A stretch of DNA of 64,000 nucleotides, taken from NCBI GenBank assembly GCA_916613615.1, contig OU744726.1, positions 64,558,987 through 64,622,986 of the forward strand, written 5' to 3'. Position numbers and translations under genes: made by a program. Below the pieces are notes generated by a model that made no database searches, had not been told where the DNA came from, and saw only the letters and a program-made list of their open reading frames with translations. Origin of the DNA: Steromphala cineraria. Taxonomy: Eukaryota > Mollusca > Gastropoda > Trochida > Trochidae. The number at the start of each line of letters is the position of its first letter. Position 1 is the first letter of the stretch. Positions 61,201 to 64,000 of this stretch are shown one piece after another.

Positions 61201-62742
61201 GAGTTGTTACATTTACTGCCTTTGCACTCAAACCGACCTTGAAAAACAAAATTATGAGAGAAGTTTATTTAAGCCAACATTTCACTTAAAATGGATTTCG
61301 ACATAAATAATACATATAAAAGTGATTATCATCAGTTCTTAAAAGATATGGTCACAGACAGTCTTATATCAGGACATATAGACGTATCAAGTTACCATTT
61401 GAATTTCTTATAAAGTTGCGACGTTTGAAGTAAGGCAATTTTGCTAATGGAAGATCATAAACCTAATGTACCAAATCCTACAGTCAACGTAAATTCAATC
61501 ATTTCTTCCTAAAATGATATCTTCTACCCAGAAGGACATGGGAAGTGCATATTGACGACATTGGTATAAATAAAACATATTTGTTGTATACACATGTATG
61601 TGTTTATATTGATGAAAGCATAAAAAAGACCAAACAAATTCTTTATTGTATTTTATCAGAACTGTTAAAACACGATGATCAATTAAAATGATAACGATTT
61701 AAATCTGGATGTTGAAGAAAACTTATCCTTATGTATTATTTGTCCTGTTTCTATTTTGTCTTGTAGTTGTGATGGTTTACATGTTTCAAAAGCACTATAA
61801 CCACTAATGGATTTAAAATAAATAAATGATTATGATATCTAAAACTCATTAACGACTCAATTTCATATTTTCATTGTGTTAGATAGAAACATGTTACCAT
61901 CATTAACATATTATCTTGTGATTCGAGAACTTAGAATAGGAAGTCATTATTGTGAGGAATGAAATGTACTCGACAAACACTGAAGGGTCACCTTTTTATA
62001 TCAGAGCATTTAACCTTAAGTCCGTACACGATCCAAAAGATCGTTTATCATTTGTCTTAGTGAACGTCAGCTAAGTGTTCTGTGTGAGAACGTAGCGCCA
62101 TTTAAGTGCTATGTTAGTATTCGATGCAATTTTACACTGGAAAGCAAATAGTGGGATGTGTTAAGGTTTGTGCGCCTTTGCGTTGACGTTGCTTGTTGAA
62201 CAGAAGTCATGCACCAGTGAGAACTGAGTATTTGATTTACAACTTAGTAAAAACACATCAATCGTTGTTGGGATCGTTTGAATACTATGTGTGGCTGACA
62301 TAGGTGAAAGGCAAAATCTCTGTTGACGATCTCGCTGTATGTGAGATAAATCTTAACCCTTTTAATAATTCATAAATATATTTTTTCCAAAATGTTCACT
62401 TATACATAAAAGGGGAAATTTGTTATTCTTACATGTCCTTTTTTCTGTATGGAGTTTTGAAAAAATAAAGGGGAAAATATAATTAAATTTTGGGATAATT
62501 CTACTACATGTATATCCCAAAGGTATCATCAAAACTAGTATATTTTTCAGCCTATATACCATGTACCATTAGCAACAAAGACCAACCTTTTCAACTTTAG
62601 AGTTTTGTAATCCCAGTATTTCCTCAGCACATTTCAGAAGGTAGCCATGATCATGATCTCGAAGTACAGGAGCAGCCCCATGTGATGGAAGATTCCTCCT
62701 CCGTTCCTTCTTTCTTCTCTCTCTCCTTGGTGCTGCCTTCAT
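29999..62742 (-). CDS. Gene B: 27-exon repeat/EF-hand-like protein (uncharacterised family)
   Basis: Coding exons lie between these limits, and each is listed separately. I chose GT/AG sites by hand. All exon phases agree and the total (4077 nt) is divisible by three, giving 1358 residues. The start is the first ATG in an open frame that has an upstream in-frame TGA; the stop is TGA at 29999-30001. Order of parts: basic N-terminus (1-52), Ser-rich linker (53-86), Cys/Tyr-rich segment (87-133), five KTYxRTKSGR repeats (152-465), basic GGTRH repeats (about 545-712), charged helical segment (719-813), YxxD-G hairpin-like motifs (about 832-965), LGIDPxLS motif (about 979-997), conserved domain with four EF-hand-like motifs (1041-1338). 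No signal peptide or membrane segment is evident, so it is probably intracellular. Function is unknown. Its paralogue, gene A, lies directly downstream on the same strand. Confidence 0.82.
30588..30988. mobile_element. ~400-bp TIR element with three TGACGTCA sites
   Basis: Ends AACAGGGACATGTATC and its exact inverse GATACATGTCCCTGTT, with imperfect pairing for about 30 bp. The interior has three TGACGTCA (CRE-type) octamers near 30748-30797 and a short GC-rich patch. It lies in the last intron of gene B, about 10 bp from the exon 26 donor. Confidence 0.7.
30999..31276 (-). CDS. Gene B exon 26: EF-hand-like motif 4 and tail
   Basis: Residues about 1247-1338: ISFLDYICYIPLFLSMHDNI, CDNPLDMSSDKY, then a Gln/Lys-rich tail (REQAQDLLDGKVDIEDIKKE). 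It ends ACAAC|GTGAGT. The acceptor CTTTCAG|ATATC and the first exon bases are repeated about 23 times in the preceding intron. Confidence 0.9.
31277..32770. repeat. 64-bp minisatellite carrying the exon 26 acceptor
   Basis: About 23 units of 64 bp. On the minus strand each unit ends in a CTTTCAG|ATATC-like acceptor followed by text related to the first bases of exon 26 (GATGTAGCACATGA versus the exon's GATGTAGCAGATATAG on the plus strand). Units are very similar to one another, so the expansion is recent. Confidence 0.9.
32771..33348. other. Intron of gene B
   Basis: Decayed remnant of one more minisatellite unit near 32.77-32.83 kb, then AT-rich intron without recognised features. Confidence 0.5.
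33349..33565 (-). CDS. Gene B exon 25: EF-hand-like motif 3
   Basis: Residues about 1174-1246: PVAKHLIEICDLLDIQRKMD … SLRIELIAGGLNWKQ …. EF-like helix-loop-helix with a non-canonical loop (DRNSNFIKADS). It has the same length (217 nt) and phases as gene A exon 18. The donor GTTCCT is weak, and a (GAT)n microsatellite lies about 30 bp beyond the acceptor. Confidence 0.88.
33594..33715. repeat. (GAT/GGT)n microsatellite
   Basis: ATGATGATG/GGTGATGGTGAT run of about 120 bp, only about 30 bp upstream of the exon 25 acceptor of gene B. Its minus-strand reading as poly-His is an artefact. Confidence 0.9.
34190..34275 (-). CDS. Gene B exon 24: EF-hand-like motif 2
   Basis: Residues 1146-1173: VLKIDDASQITFRMFAVISA then LSERVTQM. 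The loop KIDDASQITFRM has Lys at position 1 and Met at position 12, so calcium binding is unlikely. Donor ATGGA|GTAAGG. Confidence 0.87.
34373..34540 (+). mobile_element. CAGTAGAAC MITE (Tigger/pogo-like ends), copy 1
   Basis: TACAGTAGAACCCAGATATA… at the left, with an inverted TACTGTA end and internal TTCGCTATATCCG motifs. Ends of this form are common in Tigger/pogo-derived MITEs; the assignment is from memory. Copy 2 lies at 56256-56433 in the opposite orientation. Confidence 0.65.
34541..35295. other. Intron of gene B, nothing recognised
   Basis: AT-rich intron sequence. Confidence 0.5.
35296..35661 (-). mobile_element. GGGGCAGTAG-family MITE, reverse full-length copy
   Basis: Starts TTTAAAGGGGCAGTAGCACG and ends in the inverse AACAAAGTGTTACTTTCCCTTTAA. 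Internal GTGTTCACACAAAATGGCCG is the complement of the forward copies. About 365 bp, no coding. Confidence 0.8.
35676..35750 (-). CDS. Gene B exon 23
   Basis: Residues 1121-1145: ETRIALDGVPSLQQMTPKQM then EYVLK. This is the exiting helix of EF-hand 1 and the entering helix of EF-hand 2. Acceptor TTAACAG, donor AAA|GTAAGT, phase 0-0. Confidence 0.86.
36033..36162. mobile_element. Fold-back MITE, CGACGTTTCGAC family, copy 1
   Basis: Near-perfect inverted arms: TATGGATATACAACTTCTTT…GCGACG…GACATTAGTATCTATGTCG and inverse. Shares arm and core plan (AACTTCTTT, CGAAACGTCGCA) with 58773-58914. Confidence 0.85.
36232..36312 (+). mobile_element. tRNA-derived SINE head
   Basis: A tRNA-like box A region (GGCGAGTTGGTTAGCTGCTG would be typical; here GGGCGAGTTGGTTAGCTGCT) and a good box B (GGTTCGAATCC) spaced as in a tRNA. 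The arms do not form a clean cloverleaf, so I call it a SINE head rather than a tRNA gene. Confidence 0.5.
36636..36748 (-). CDS. Gene B exon 22: EF-hand 1, first part
   Basis: Residues about 1083-1120: DIDFLSHYRLVD … YARCFAVEDEDYDTVINSG. With the next exon it forms a loop DEDYDTVINSGE (D1, D3, D5, I8, E12), which is canonical for calcium binding. The intron falls inside the loop, before the final Glu; gene A has no intron there. Confidence 0.86.
37592..37717 (-). CDS. Gene B exon 21
   Basis: Residues about 1041-1082: KGTRRVNVLMKRGGQAILDH … DLDERG. Start of the conserved C-terminal domain. Gene A exon 15 shares KGxRRVNxLMxxGG. Acceptor ATTCCAG, donor GAG|GTAAAC. Confidence 0.87.
37782..38128 (+). 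mobile_element. GGGGCAGTAG-family MITE, full-length copy
   Basis: Starts TTTAAAGGGGAAGTAGAACG and ends CCCCTAAAACGTTCTACTGCCC. Internal CATTGGCGGCCATTTTTGTG. About 350 bp inside an intron of gene B. Confidence 0.8.
38568..38697 (-). CDS. Gene B exon 20
   Basis: Residues about 998-1040: EKFGDRIRITDHKKTIGTRR … LAGDSDLDVST. Close counterpart of gene A exon 14 (shared EKxGxxIxITD, LAGD, LDV). Donor ACCT|GTAAGT. Confidence 0.84.
39375..39960 (+). mobile_element. 5'-truncated LINE: ORF2 C-terminal tail, 3' UTR and poly(A)
   Basis: The plus-strand frame ends LLNHMILLAKRHIFVMNIKG … LIIEKYIARKNQHELF; after a +1 shift it continues ERKWNILEDFI and a stop. This is the typical tail after the reverse transcriptase domain of non-LTR elements (I…AKxxI…IEKYIA…KW). 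It is followed by a short non-coding stretch and an A-rich tail near 39937-39956. It is antisense to gene B, in an intron. The RT core itself is not present, so the clade is not determined. Confidence 0.72.
40775..40938 (-). CDS. Gene B exon 19: LGIDPxLS motif
   Basis: Residues about 943-997. A last hairpin-like unit (DYFEVDEKGQIKL), then SKLTADDLRKLGIDPNLSKQ and EIARLLK, a helix-loop-helix resembling SAP/HeH-type small folds. The resemblance is by eye only. Gene A exon 13 matches closely. Acceptor ACTTCAG, donor AAG|GTAAGT. Confidence 0.86.
41257..41298 (-). CDS. Gene B exon 18
   Basis: 42 nt, residues about 929-942: (D)KDGNVKTVKKRKG. With exon 17 this forms YEYD-K-D-G, another hairpin-like motif. 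Acceptor TTTTCAG, donor GTAAGT. Confidence 0.76.
41489..41528 (-). CDS. Gene B exon 17
   Basis: 40 nt, residues about 916-928: DGESSGSEYEYEY, completed as YD by the next exon. Acceptor GTTGCAG, donor TATG|GTAATT. Confidence 0.75.
41977..42024 (-). CDS. Gene B exon 16
   Basis: 48 nt, residues 900-915: KYDDQGRIISKKKIKK. One YD-x-x-G motif on its own exon. Acceptor TTTTCAG, donor AAG|GTAAAA, phase 0-0. Confidence 0.78.
42061..42402 (+). mobile_element. GGGGCAGTAG-family MITE, full-length copy
   Basis: Starts AAGAGGGGCAGTAGCACATT and ends CCCTCTAAAAACGCACCACTGC. Close to the copy at 37782-38128 throughout and in the same orientation. Confidence 0.8.
42625..42695 (-). CDS. Gene B exon 15
   Basis: Residues about 876-899: EYDSTGRRKKKGGHKP then a YEY end. 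One YD-x-x-G motif. Acceptor TTCCCAG, donor TAC|GTGAGT. Confidence 0.78.
42752..42903. repeat. 76-bp tandem duplication
   Basis: AACTCGC landmarks at 42752 and 42828. Two nearly identical 76-bp units (GACACCTTATTGCTAGCAAA in both) in an intron of gene B. Confidence 0.9.
42904..43718. other. Intron of gene B, nothing recognised
   Basis: AT-rich intron; no feature noticed. Confidence 0.5.
43719..43777 (-). CDS. Gene B exon 14
   Basis: 59-nt exon, residues about 856-875: RKKGGKRRDGNEADDESDD, a basic-then-acidic linker. Acceptor GAAACAG, donor GACG|GTATGT. Phases 2 in and 1 out fit both neighbours. Confidence 0.76.
44813..44940 (-). CDS. Gene B exon 13
   Basis: Residues about 814-855. Charged helix KKEKRREERRRLGL, then SSDSEYDEEGRKIPKKKKG, the first of the short YD-x-x-G hairpin-like motifs. 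Acceptor TAGACAG, donor GG|GTGAGT. Confidence 0.82.
44941..46223. other. Intron of gene B, nothing recognised
   Basis: AT-rich intron before the (AAT)n run, without recognised exons. Confidence 0.5.
46224..46270. repeat. (AAT)n microsatellite
   Basis: About 15 AAT units in an intron of gene B. Confidence 0.95.
46660..47010. repeat. Diverged direct duplication with family F fragment
   Basis: TGAATGGTGTGTGGTAAAAC-type text and AAACCGAACCGTCTTATAAT recur at about 46690-46765 and 46930-47005. AGCAAGGTCAAACCAATGAA recurs at about 46048 and 46851. A family F fragment (ACCAGGTTTATTTCATCGAG) lies at 46795. Confidence 0.7.
47180..47525. repeat. 64-bp minisatellite next to exon 12b
   Basis: About five units with TTGTGCAAACATCACTCTGG and GGTTATAAGGTGTCAAGGTT. 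It ends about 40 bp from the exon 12b donor. Unlike the other arrays, its unit does not visibly include exon sequence. Confidence 0.88.
47564..47765 (-). CDS. Gene B exon 12b (alternative exon)
   Basis: A second copy of the helical exon: DASTDDDDVDLSNMTEEEKK … RREKYGDKYDEMMKEHEKF. Acceptor CAATAG|T (phase 2) and donor TTT|GTATTC (phase 0) match exon 12a exactly in phase. Using both would shift the frame, while using 12b alone gives a 1331-residue protein. It lacks the Gly/Lys run of 12a. Confidence 0.72.
48674..48956 (-). CDS. Gene B exon 12a (alternative exon)
   Basis: Residues about 719-813. Begins VYTVVSDGKGGKIRVKKPGK, then a Gly/Lys run, an acidic DESTDDDEVDFS segment and the helix MTEEEKKKYFVEKAKRKAER ending in REKYGDKYDEM. 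Acceptor GATAG|C (phase 2), donor TTC|GTAAAA (phase 0). A homologous exon of the same phases lies 0.9 kb downstream, so the two are probably used alternatively. Confidence 0.8.
49143..49337. mobile_element. Fold-back MITE, CAGCAAGGCATAAAA family, copy 2
   Basis: Nearly perfect inverted arms (GCCTAAAAGGCCAGTTTCCA, TATGCCTTGCTGCAGAGACT and inverses) around a short centre. Younger than the copy at 12469-12722. Confidence 0.88.
49685..49944. repeat. 130-bp tandem duplication
   Basis: AATTTGTCAAGACG landmarks at 49685 and 49815. The two units differ at only a few positions. Intron of gene B. Confidence 0.9.
50062..50080 (-). CDS. Gene B exon 11 (19-nt microexon)
   Basis: A 19-nt microexon encoding about EHSDDER. 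It sits between acceptor TTTGCAG and donor GAGAG|GTAAGA and keeps frame (phase 1 in, 2 out). Gene A has a 25-nt counterpart at 24404-24428 with the same phases and similar Ser/Asp/Glu content, which supports it being real. Confidence 0.75.
50358..50756 (-). CDS. Gene B exon 10: GGTRH basic repeats
   Basis: Residues about 580-712. Contains an Arg-rich run followed by two more repeats, SAGGTRHVKRRRKKADGTYS and SEGGTRHRKRRKRLRDKDGK, separated by Ser/Asp-rich SESYHSSDSD-type segments. The alternation of basic and phosphorylatable acidic blocks suggests a disordered or polyelectrolyte region. Gene A exon 4 is the counterpart. Acceptor GTTACAG, donor CCAG|GTAATA. Confidence 0.87.
50847..50876. repeat. 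(AGG)n microsatellite
   Basis: About ten AGG units between exons 9 and 10 of gene B. Confidence 0.9.
51020..51276 (-). CDS. Gene B exon 9: basic/acidic linker and first GGTRH repeat
   Basis: Residues about 494-579. A Lys-rich stretch (GKRKGKKGKGG), a poly-Glu run, then a Ser/Asp-rich segment and the first basic repeat SAGGTRHVRRKKKNADGTYG. Acceptor CCTAAAG, donor GTAAGT. GC content is markedly higher than in the introns. Confidence 0.85.
51485..51569 (-). CDS. Gene B exon 8
   Basis: Residues about 466-494. Encodes KPGTRIVGKDGAIYEVVVD and then PVTGKKFK, a beta-rich stretch with two turn motifs (GKDG, PVTG). Acceptor TTTTCAG, donor GTACGT; frame carried with phases 1 in and 2 out. Confidence 0.8.
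52054..52264 (-). CDS. Gene B exon 7: fifth KTYxRTKSGR repeat
   Basis: Residues 396-465. A fifth repeat (VVKTYIRTKSGRLIEK … EFLKKF … IEDWEKA) followed by an acidic tail (SATDDPEVQA). Acceptor ACACAG|GTAGTG, donor GCAG|GTAGGA, phase 0 in and 1 out. Its 5' edge and acceptor are the source of a short decayed tandem repeat at 52247-52480. Confidence 0.87.
52247..52480. repeat. Decayed tandem repeat derived from exon 7's 5' edge
   Basis: GATGTACGTCTTCACTACCT (exon 7 start plus acceptor) has related copies near 52322, 52389 and 52441, each followed by CATGAGACATT-type text. Units are 52-75 bp and diverged. Confidence 0.7.
52481..53127. other. Intron of gene B, nothing else recognised
   Basis: AT-rich intron. 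Confidence 0.5.
53128..53861 (-). CDS. Gene B exon 6: four ~60-aa KTYxRTKSGR repeats
   Basis: The longest exon (734 nt, residues 151-395). It holds four tandem repeats at about 152-210, 211-268, 269-329 and 330-393. Each starts (V/M)K-x-I-K-T-x-(V/I)-R-T-K-S-G-R-(L/I)-(V/I)-E-(K/R), continues with a (E/D)DY(D/E) patch and a D-x-x-(E/D)-(I/L)-L-K-(K/R)-Y helix, and ends with (L/I/V)E(S/G)W. The pattern suggests a beta-hairpin followed by one or two helices. I know of no named domain with this pattern. Acceptor TTTTTCAG; donor AAG|GTAAAT. Confidence 0.88.
54422..54473 (-). CDS. Gene B exon 5
   Basis: Residues 134-150 plus one base. Amphipathic Arg/Gln helix (RQRELLRQQRLEAIKES) leading into the repeat array. 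Acceptor TTCTTCAG, donor GTAAGT, phase 0 in and 1 out. Confidence 0.75.
54766..54846 (-). CDS. Gene B exon 4
   Basis: Residues 107-133, 81 nt, phase 0-0. Gly/Tyr-rich start (YIRIGGGYRHGYWYIKC), then a helix (LLEQLEMQ). Acceptor TTCACAG, donor GTAGGT. Confidence 0.72.
54847..56255. other. Intron of gene B, nothing recognised
   Basis: AT-rich intron. A minus-strand open stretch at 55525-55830 has no splice support. Confidence 0.5.
56256..56433 (-). mobile_element. CAGTAGAAC MITE (Tigger/pogo-like ends), copy 2
   Basis: TACAGTAGAACACGGATATA at the left and TCCGAGTTCTACTGTA at the right. The left arm carries three tandem GATATAGCGAACAC units. Internal AAATTCTTTGGTCCCTTG is the inverse of copy 1. 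Confidence 0.68.
56614..56673 (-). CDS. Gene B exon 3
   Basis: Residues 87-106, 60 nt, phase 0-0. Encodes STTEDCLKCLLRVPHKKCES, with a CxxC pair and a third Cys, so possibly a small metal site. Acceptor ATTTCAG, donor GTAAGT. Confidence 0.7.
57251..57352 (-). CDS. Gene B exon 2
   Basis: Residues 53-86, Ser/Arg-rich (SRQSSDVSARYSAKYRQSP…), probably disordered. Acceptor TTTCAG|AGT and donor CAG|GTGAGG are both strong. Phase 0-0, 102 nt, locally GC-richer than its flanks. Confidence 0.7.
57353..58772. other. First long intron of gene B, part 1
   Basis: AT-rich, no exon or repeat recognised before the fold-back element. Confidence 0.45.
58773..58914. mobile_element. Fold-back MITE, CGACGTTTCGAC family, copy 2
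   Basis: Inverted arms ATATATGGATGACAACTTCT…GCGACGTTTCGACAC…GTGTCGTTCTC and inverse, nearly perfect. Confidence 0.88.
58915..62586. other. First long intron of gene B, part 2
   Basis: About 3.7 kb of AT-rich sequence. A short imperfect palindrome (ACCTTTGC…GCAAAGGT) near 59660-59703 is the only structure noticed. No exon supported. Confidence 0.45.
62587..62742 (-). CDS. Gene B exon 1 (putative start exon)
   Basis: Residues 1-52. It begins MKAAPRRERRKKERRR and ends at donor AAG|GTTGGT in phase 0. The reading frame is open upstream to an in-frame TGA near 62830 with no other ATG, which favours this start. Very basic at first, then a helix-like stretch (HDHGYLLKCAEEILGLQ). The link to exon 2 across 5.2 kb rests on matching phase and on exon-like composition only. 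Confidence 0.55.
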
Positions 62743-62990
62743 CTTTCTATCTGTCCCTCTGTCACTCAAACAGAAACTGCTGTCCCTCTGTCTCAATCTT
62801 TGTATTCCTAACTCCTTCTTGGTATGTTTTCAAATTTGTATTACTACTCACTACTCTGTCAATATGTCAAGTATTTGTCTATTTTCTATCCTTGCGTCCG
62901 TTTTAAAAATTCTATTACCTCAGTAAATGTTTCCTTGTTGTTACCTTGTACTTTAACTTTTTGTAGAATCAGTTTTTCACTATTTGGGTG
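62743..62990 (-). promoter_or_regulatory. Presumed 5' leader/upstream region of gene B
   Basis: Immediately upstream of the putative start. An in-frame TGA lies near 62830 and no acceptor is convincing, so this may be 5' UTR. No TATA box or initiator could be assigned with confidence. Confidence 0.25.
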
Positions 62991-63745
62991 TATCAATCAT
63001 TTCTTATCTTTTTTCCAGTATCTATTTCCTTCCTCATGTATCCATCTCCAAAAGTAAGATGACTTTCGAATAAACCAGGATAATGTCTGTATTGAATCAC
63101 CGTATCTGTTTATGTTTGCATTCTTCTTTCATTGCATTATCCATATGGTCTTCAGGCAATTATTCTCTCTTGTTCTGGAAGCCGAATGAATAAGTCTATC
63201 CTTCTTTCACTATCCTTCCGTAGATCACTATTTCCTTCTGCCTCTCAATATTTCACATTTTCCCTCTATTCTGTATCAAGTACCCCTAACTACATATCCT
63301 GCACTGGAAGATATACTTGAATCAAGATCTCTTGGTCACTGGAAGCTCAGGCTGAATAACTCTTTCCTTCCACTCTATGCTTCTGTCTCTCTATCAACCT
63401 TTCACTTTGATTCTTTCTGTAACACGTATCCCTTACTACATCCTATAGTGGAAGATTTATACTTGAATCAAGGTTTCTTGGATACTTGAAGCTCAAGCTG
63501 GATTACTCTTTCCTTTTACGTTATGCTTTTGTCTCTCTATCAACCTTTCCCTTTGATTCATTATGTATCAAGTATTCCTTACTACATACCCTGTACTGGA
63601 AGATGTATACTTGAATCAAAATCTCTTGGTTACTGGAAGCTCAGGTTTTCCTCCCTTTGATAACTTTTTTCTTCTGTCTCTCTATCAACCTTTTACTTTG
63701 ATTCTTTCTGTATCAAGTATCCCTCTGTCTGTAACTCCATGTCCT
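62991..63745. repeat. ~146-bp pyrimidine-rich tandem repeat
   Basis: GGAAGCTCAGG-type landmarks at about 63176 (diverged), 63341, 63487 and 63635, with TCTCTCTATCAACCTTT and CTTTGATTCTTTCTGTATCA in each. Four to five units of about 146-165 bp upstream of gene B. Confidence 0.8.
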
Positions 63746-63900
63746 CTACTCGAGGCAAGTGTTCGCCCTGGCACAGTCCGTGTTACTGAGAGCTCCGGGT
63801 GGATTGTAGTGTACCTGGTCACGAACCGTAATGAACACTAATCCACGTAGAGACGGGAATACCTGCTCGCCAGAACGCCCAGGTAGCATGTATTAACGTA
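63746..63900. other. GC-richer block of unknown nature
   Basis: GC-richer than its surroundings and open on both strands (plus: RPGTVRVTESSGWIVVYLVT; minus: VFITVRDQVHYNPPGALSNT). It could be an upstream exon or a promoter-proximal segment; the strand is not determined. Confidence 0.3.
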
Positions 63901-64000
63901 ATCCCATACAGGTAGTAGTGAGATAAAAGATCAATTAACGGTTGGCAAGATAATTCTAAATATTGTGCTCTTGGTCCCTGTTAAATCAGTTTCTGTTGTA

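Noticed and set aside
62682..63057. Plus-strand pyrimidine-rich open frames
   Set aside because: Ser/Phe/Leu-rich translations are typical of chance frames in pyrimidine-rich repeat DNA antisense to exon 1 of gene B.

Overview
The window is nuclear DNA from an animal. It is AT-rich, its genes are split into many short exons with GT-AG introns, and its introns and flanks carry fold-back elements, MITE-like DNA transposons, a LINE tail, a tRNA-derived SINE head and minisatellites. The repeat content and gene style suggest a marine invertebrate, most likely a mollusc or other lophotrochozoan. That placement is inference; nothing here proves the taxon.

The only protein-coding genes I can support are two paralogous genes in tandem on the minus strand. 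Gene B (29999-62742, 5' copy) has 27 coding exons plus one alternative exon. When spliced on the sites I chose, it stays in frame from ATG to stop (1358 codons before the stop). Gene A (14145-26460, 3' copy) has 19 well-supported coding exons and one doubtful first exon (974 codons). I do not recognise the family and give no symbol. From N to C terminus, B has a basic N-terminus, a Cys/Tyr-rich segment, five ~60-residue repeats built on KTYxRTKSGR, Lys/Arg-rich GGTRHVKRRR repeats, a charged helical segment (…MTEEEKKKYF…GDKYDEM), a run of short Y-x-D-x-x-G hairpin-like motifs with nearly one per exon, an LGIDPxLS helical motif, and a conserved C-terminal domain with four EF-hand-like motifs. 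Only the first EF loop has canonical ligands. Gene A lacks the N-terminal repeat region and keeps the rest.

Layout: 1-14.1 kb is intergenic, with dispersed repeats, a decayed KRBA2-like integrase pseudogene (about 7.5-8.07 kb), a TIR element (8.64-9.47 kb), two pairs of conserved duplicated blocks and a 1.19-kb TIR element (12903-14091) that ends 54 bp downstream of the gene A stop. Gene A spans 14.1-26.5 kb, and 26.5-30.0 kb is the spacer between the genes. Gene B spans 30.0-62.7 kb. From 62.7 to 64.0 kb lies its presumed 5' flank, with a ~146-bp tandem repeat.

The most unusual signals are: (i) the undescribed repeat architecture and tandem duplication; (ii) a pair of duplicated exons (48674-48956 and 47564-47765) of identical non-symmetric phase, which must be mutually exclusive to keep frame; and (iii) several tandem repeats whose units contain an exon edge with its splice site (16.5-17.1, 17.8-18.3, 31.3-32.8 and 52.25-52.48 kb), giving many decoy donors or acceptors.
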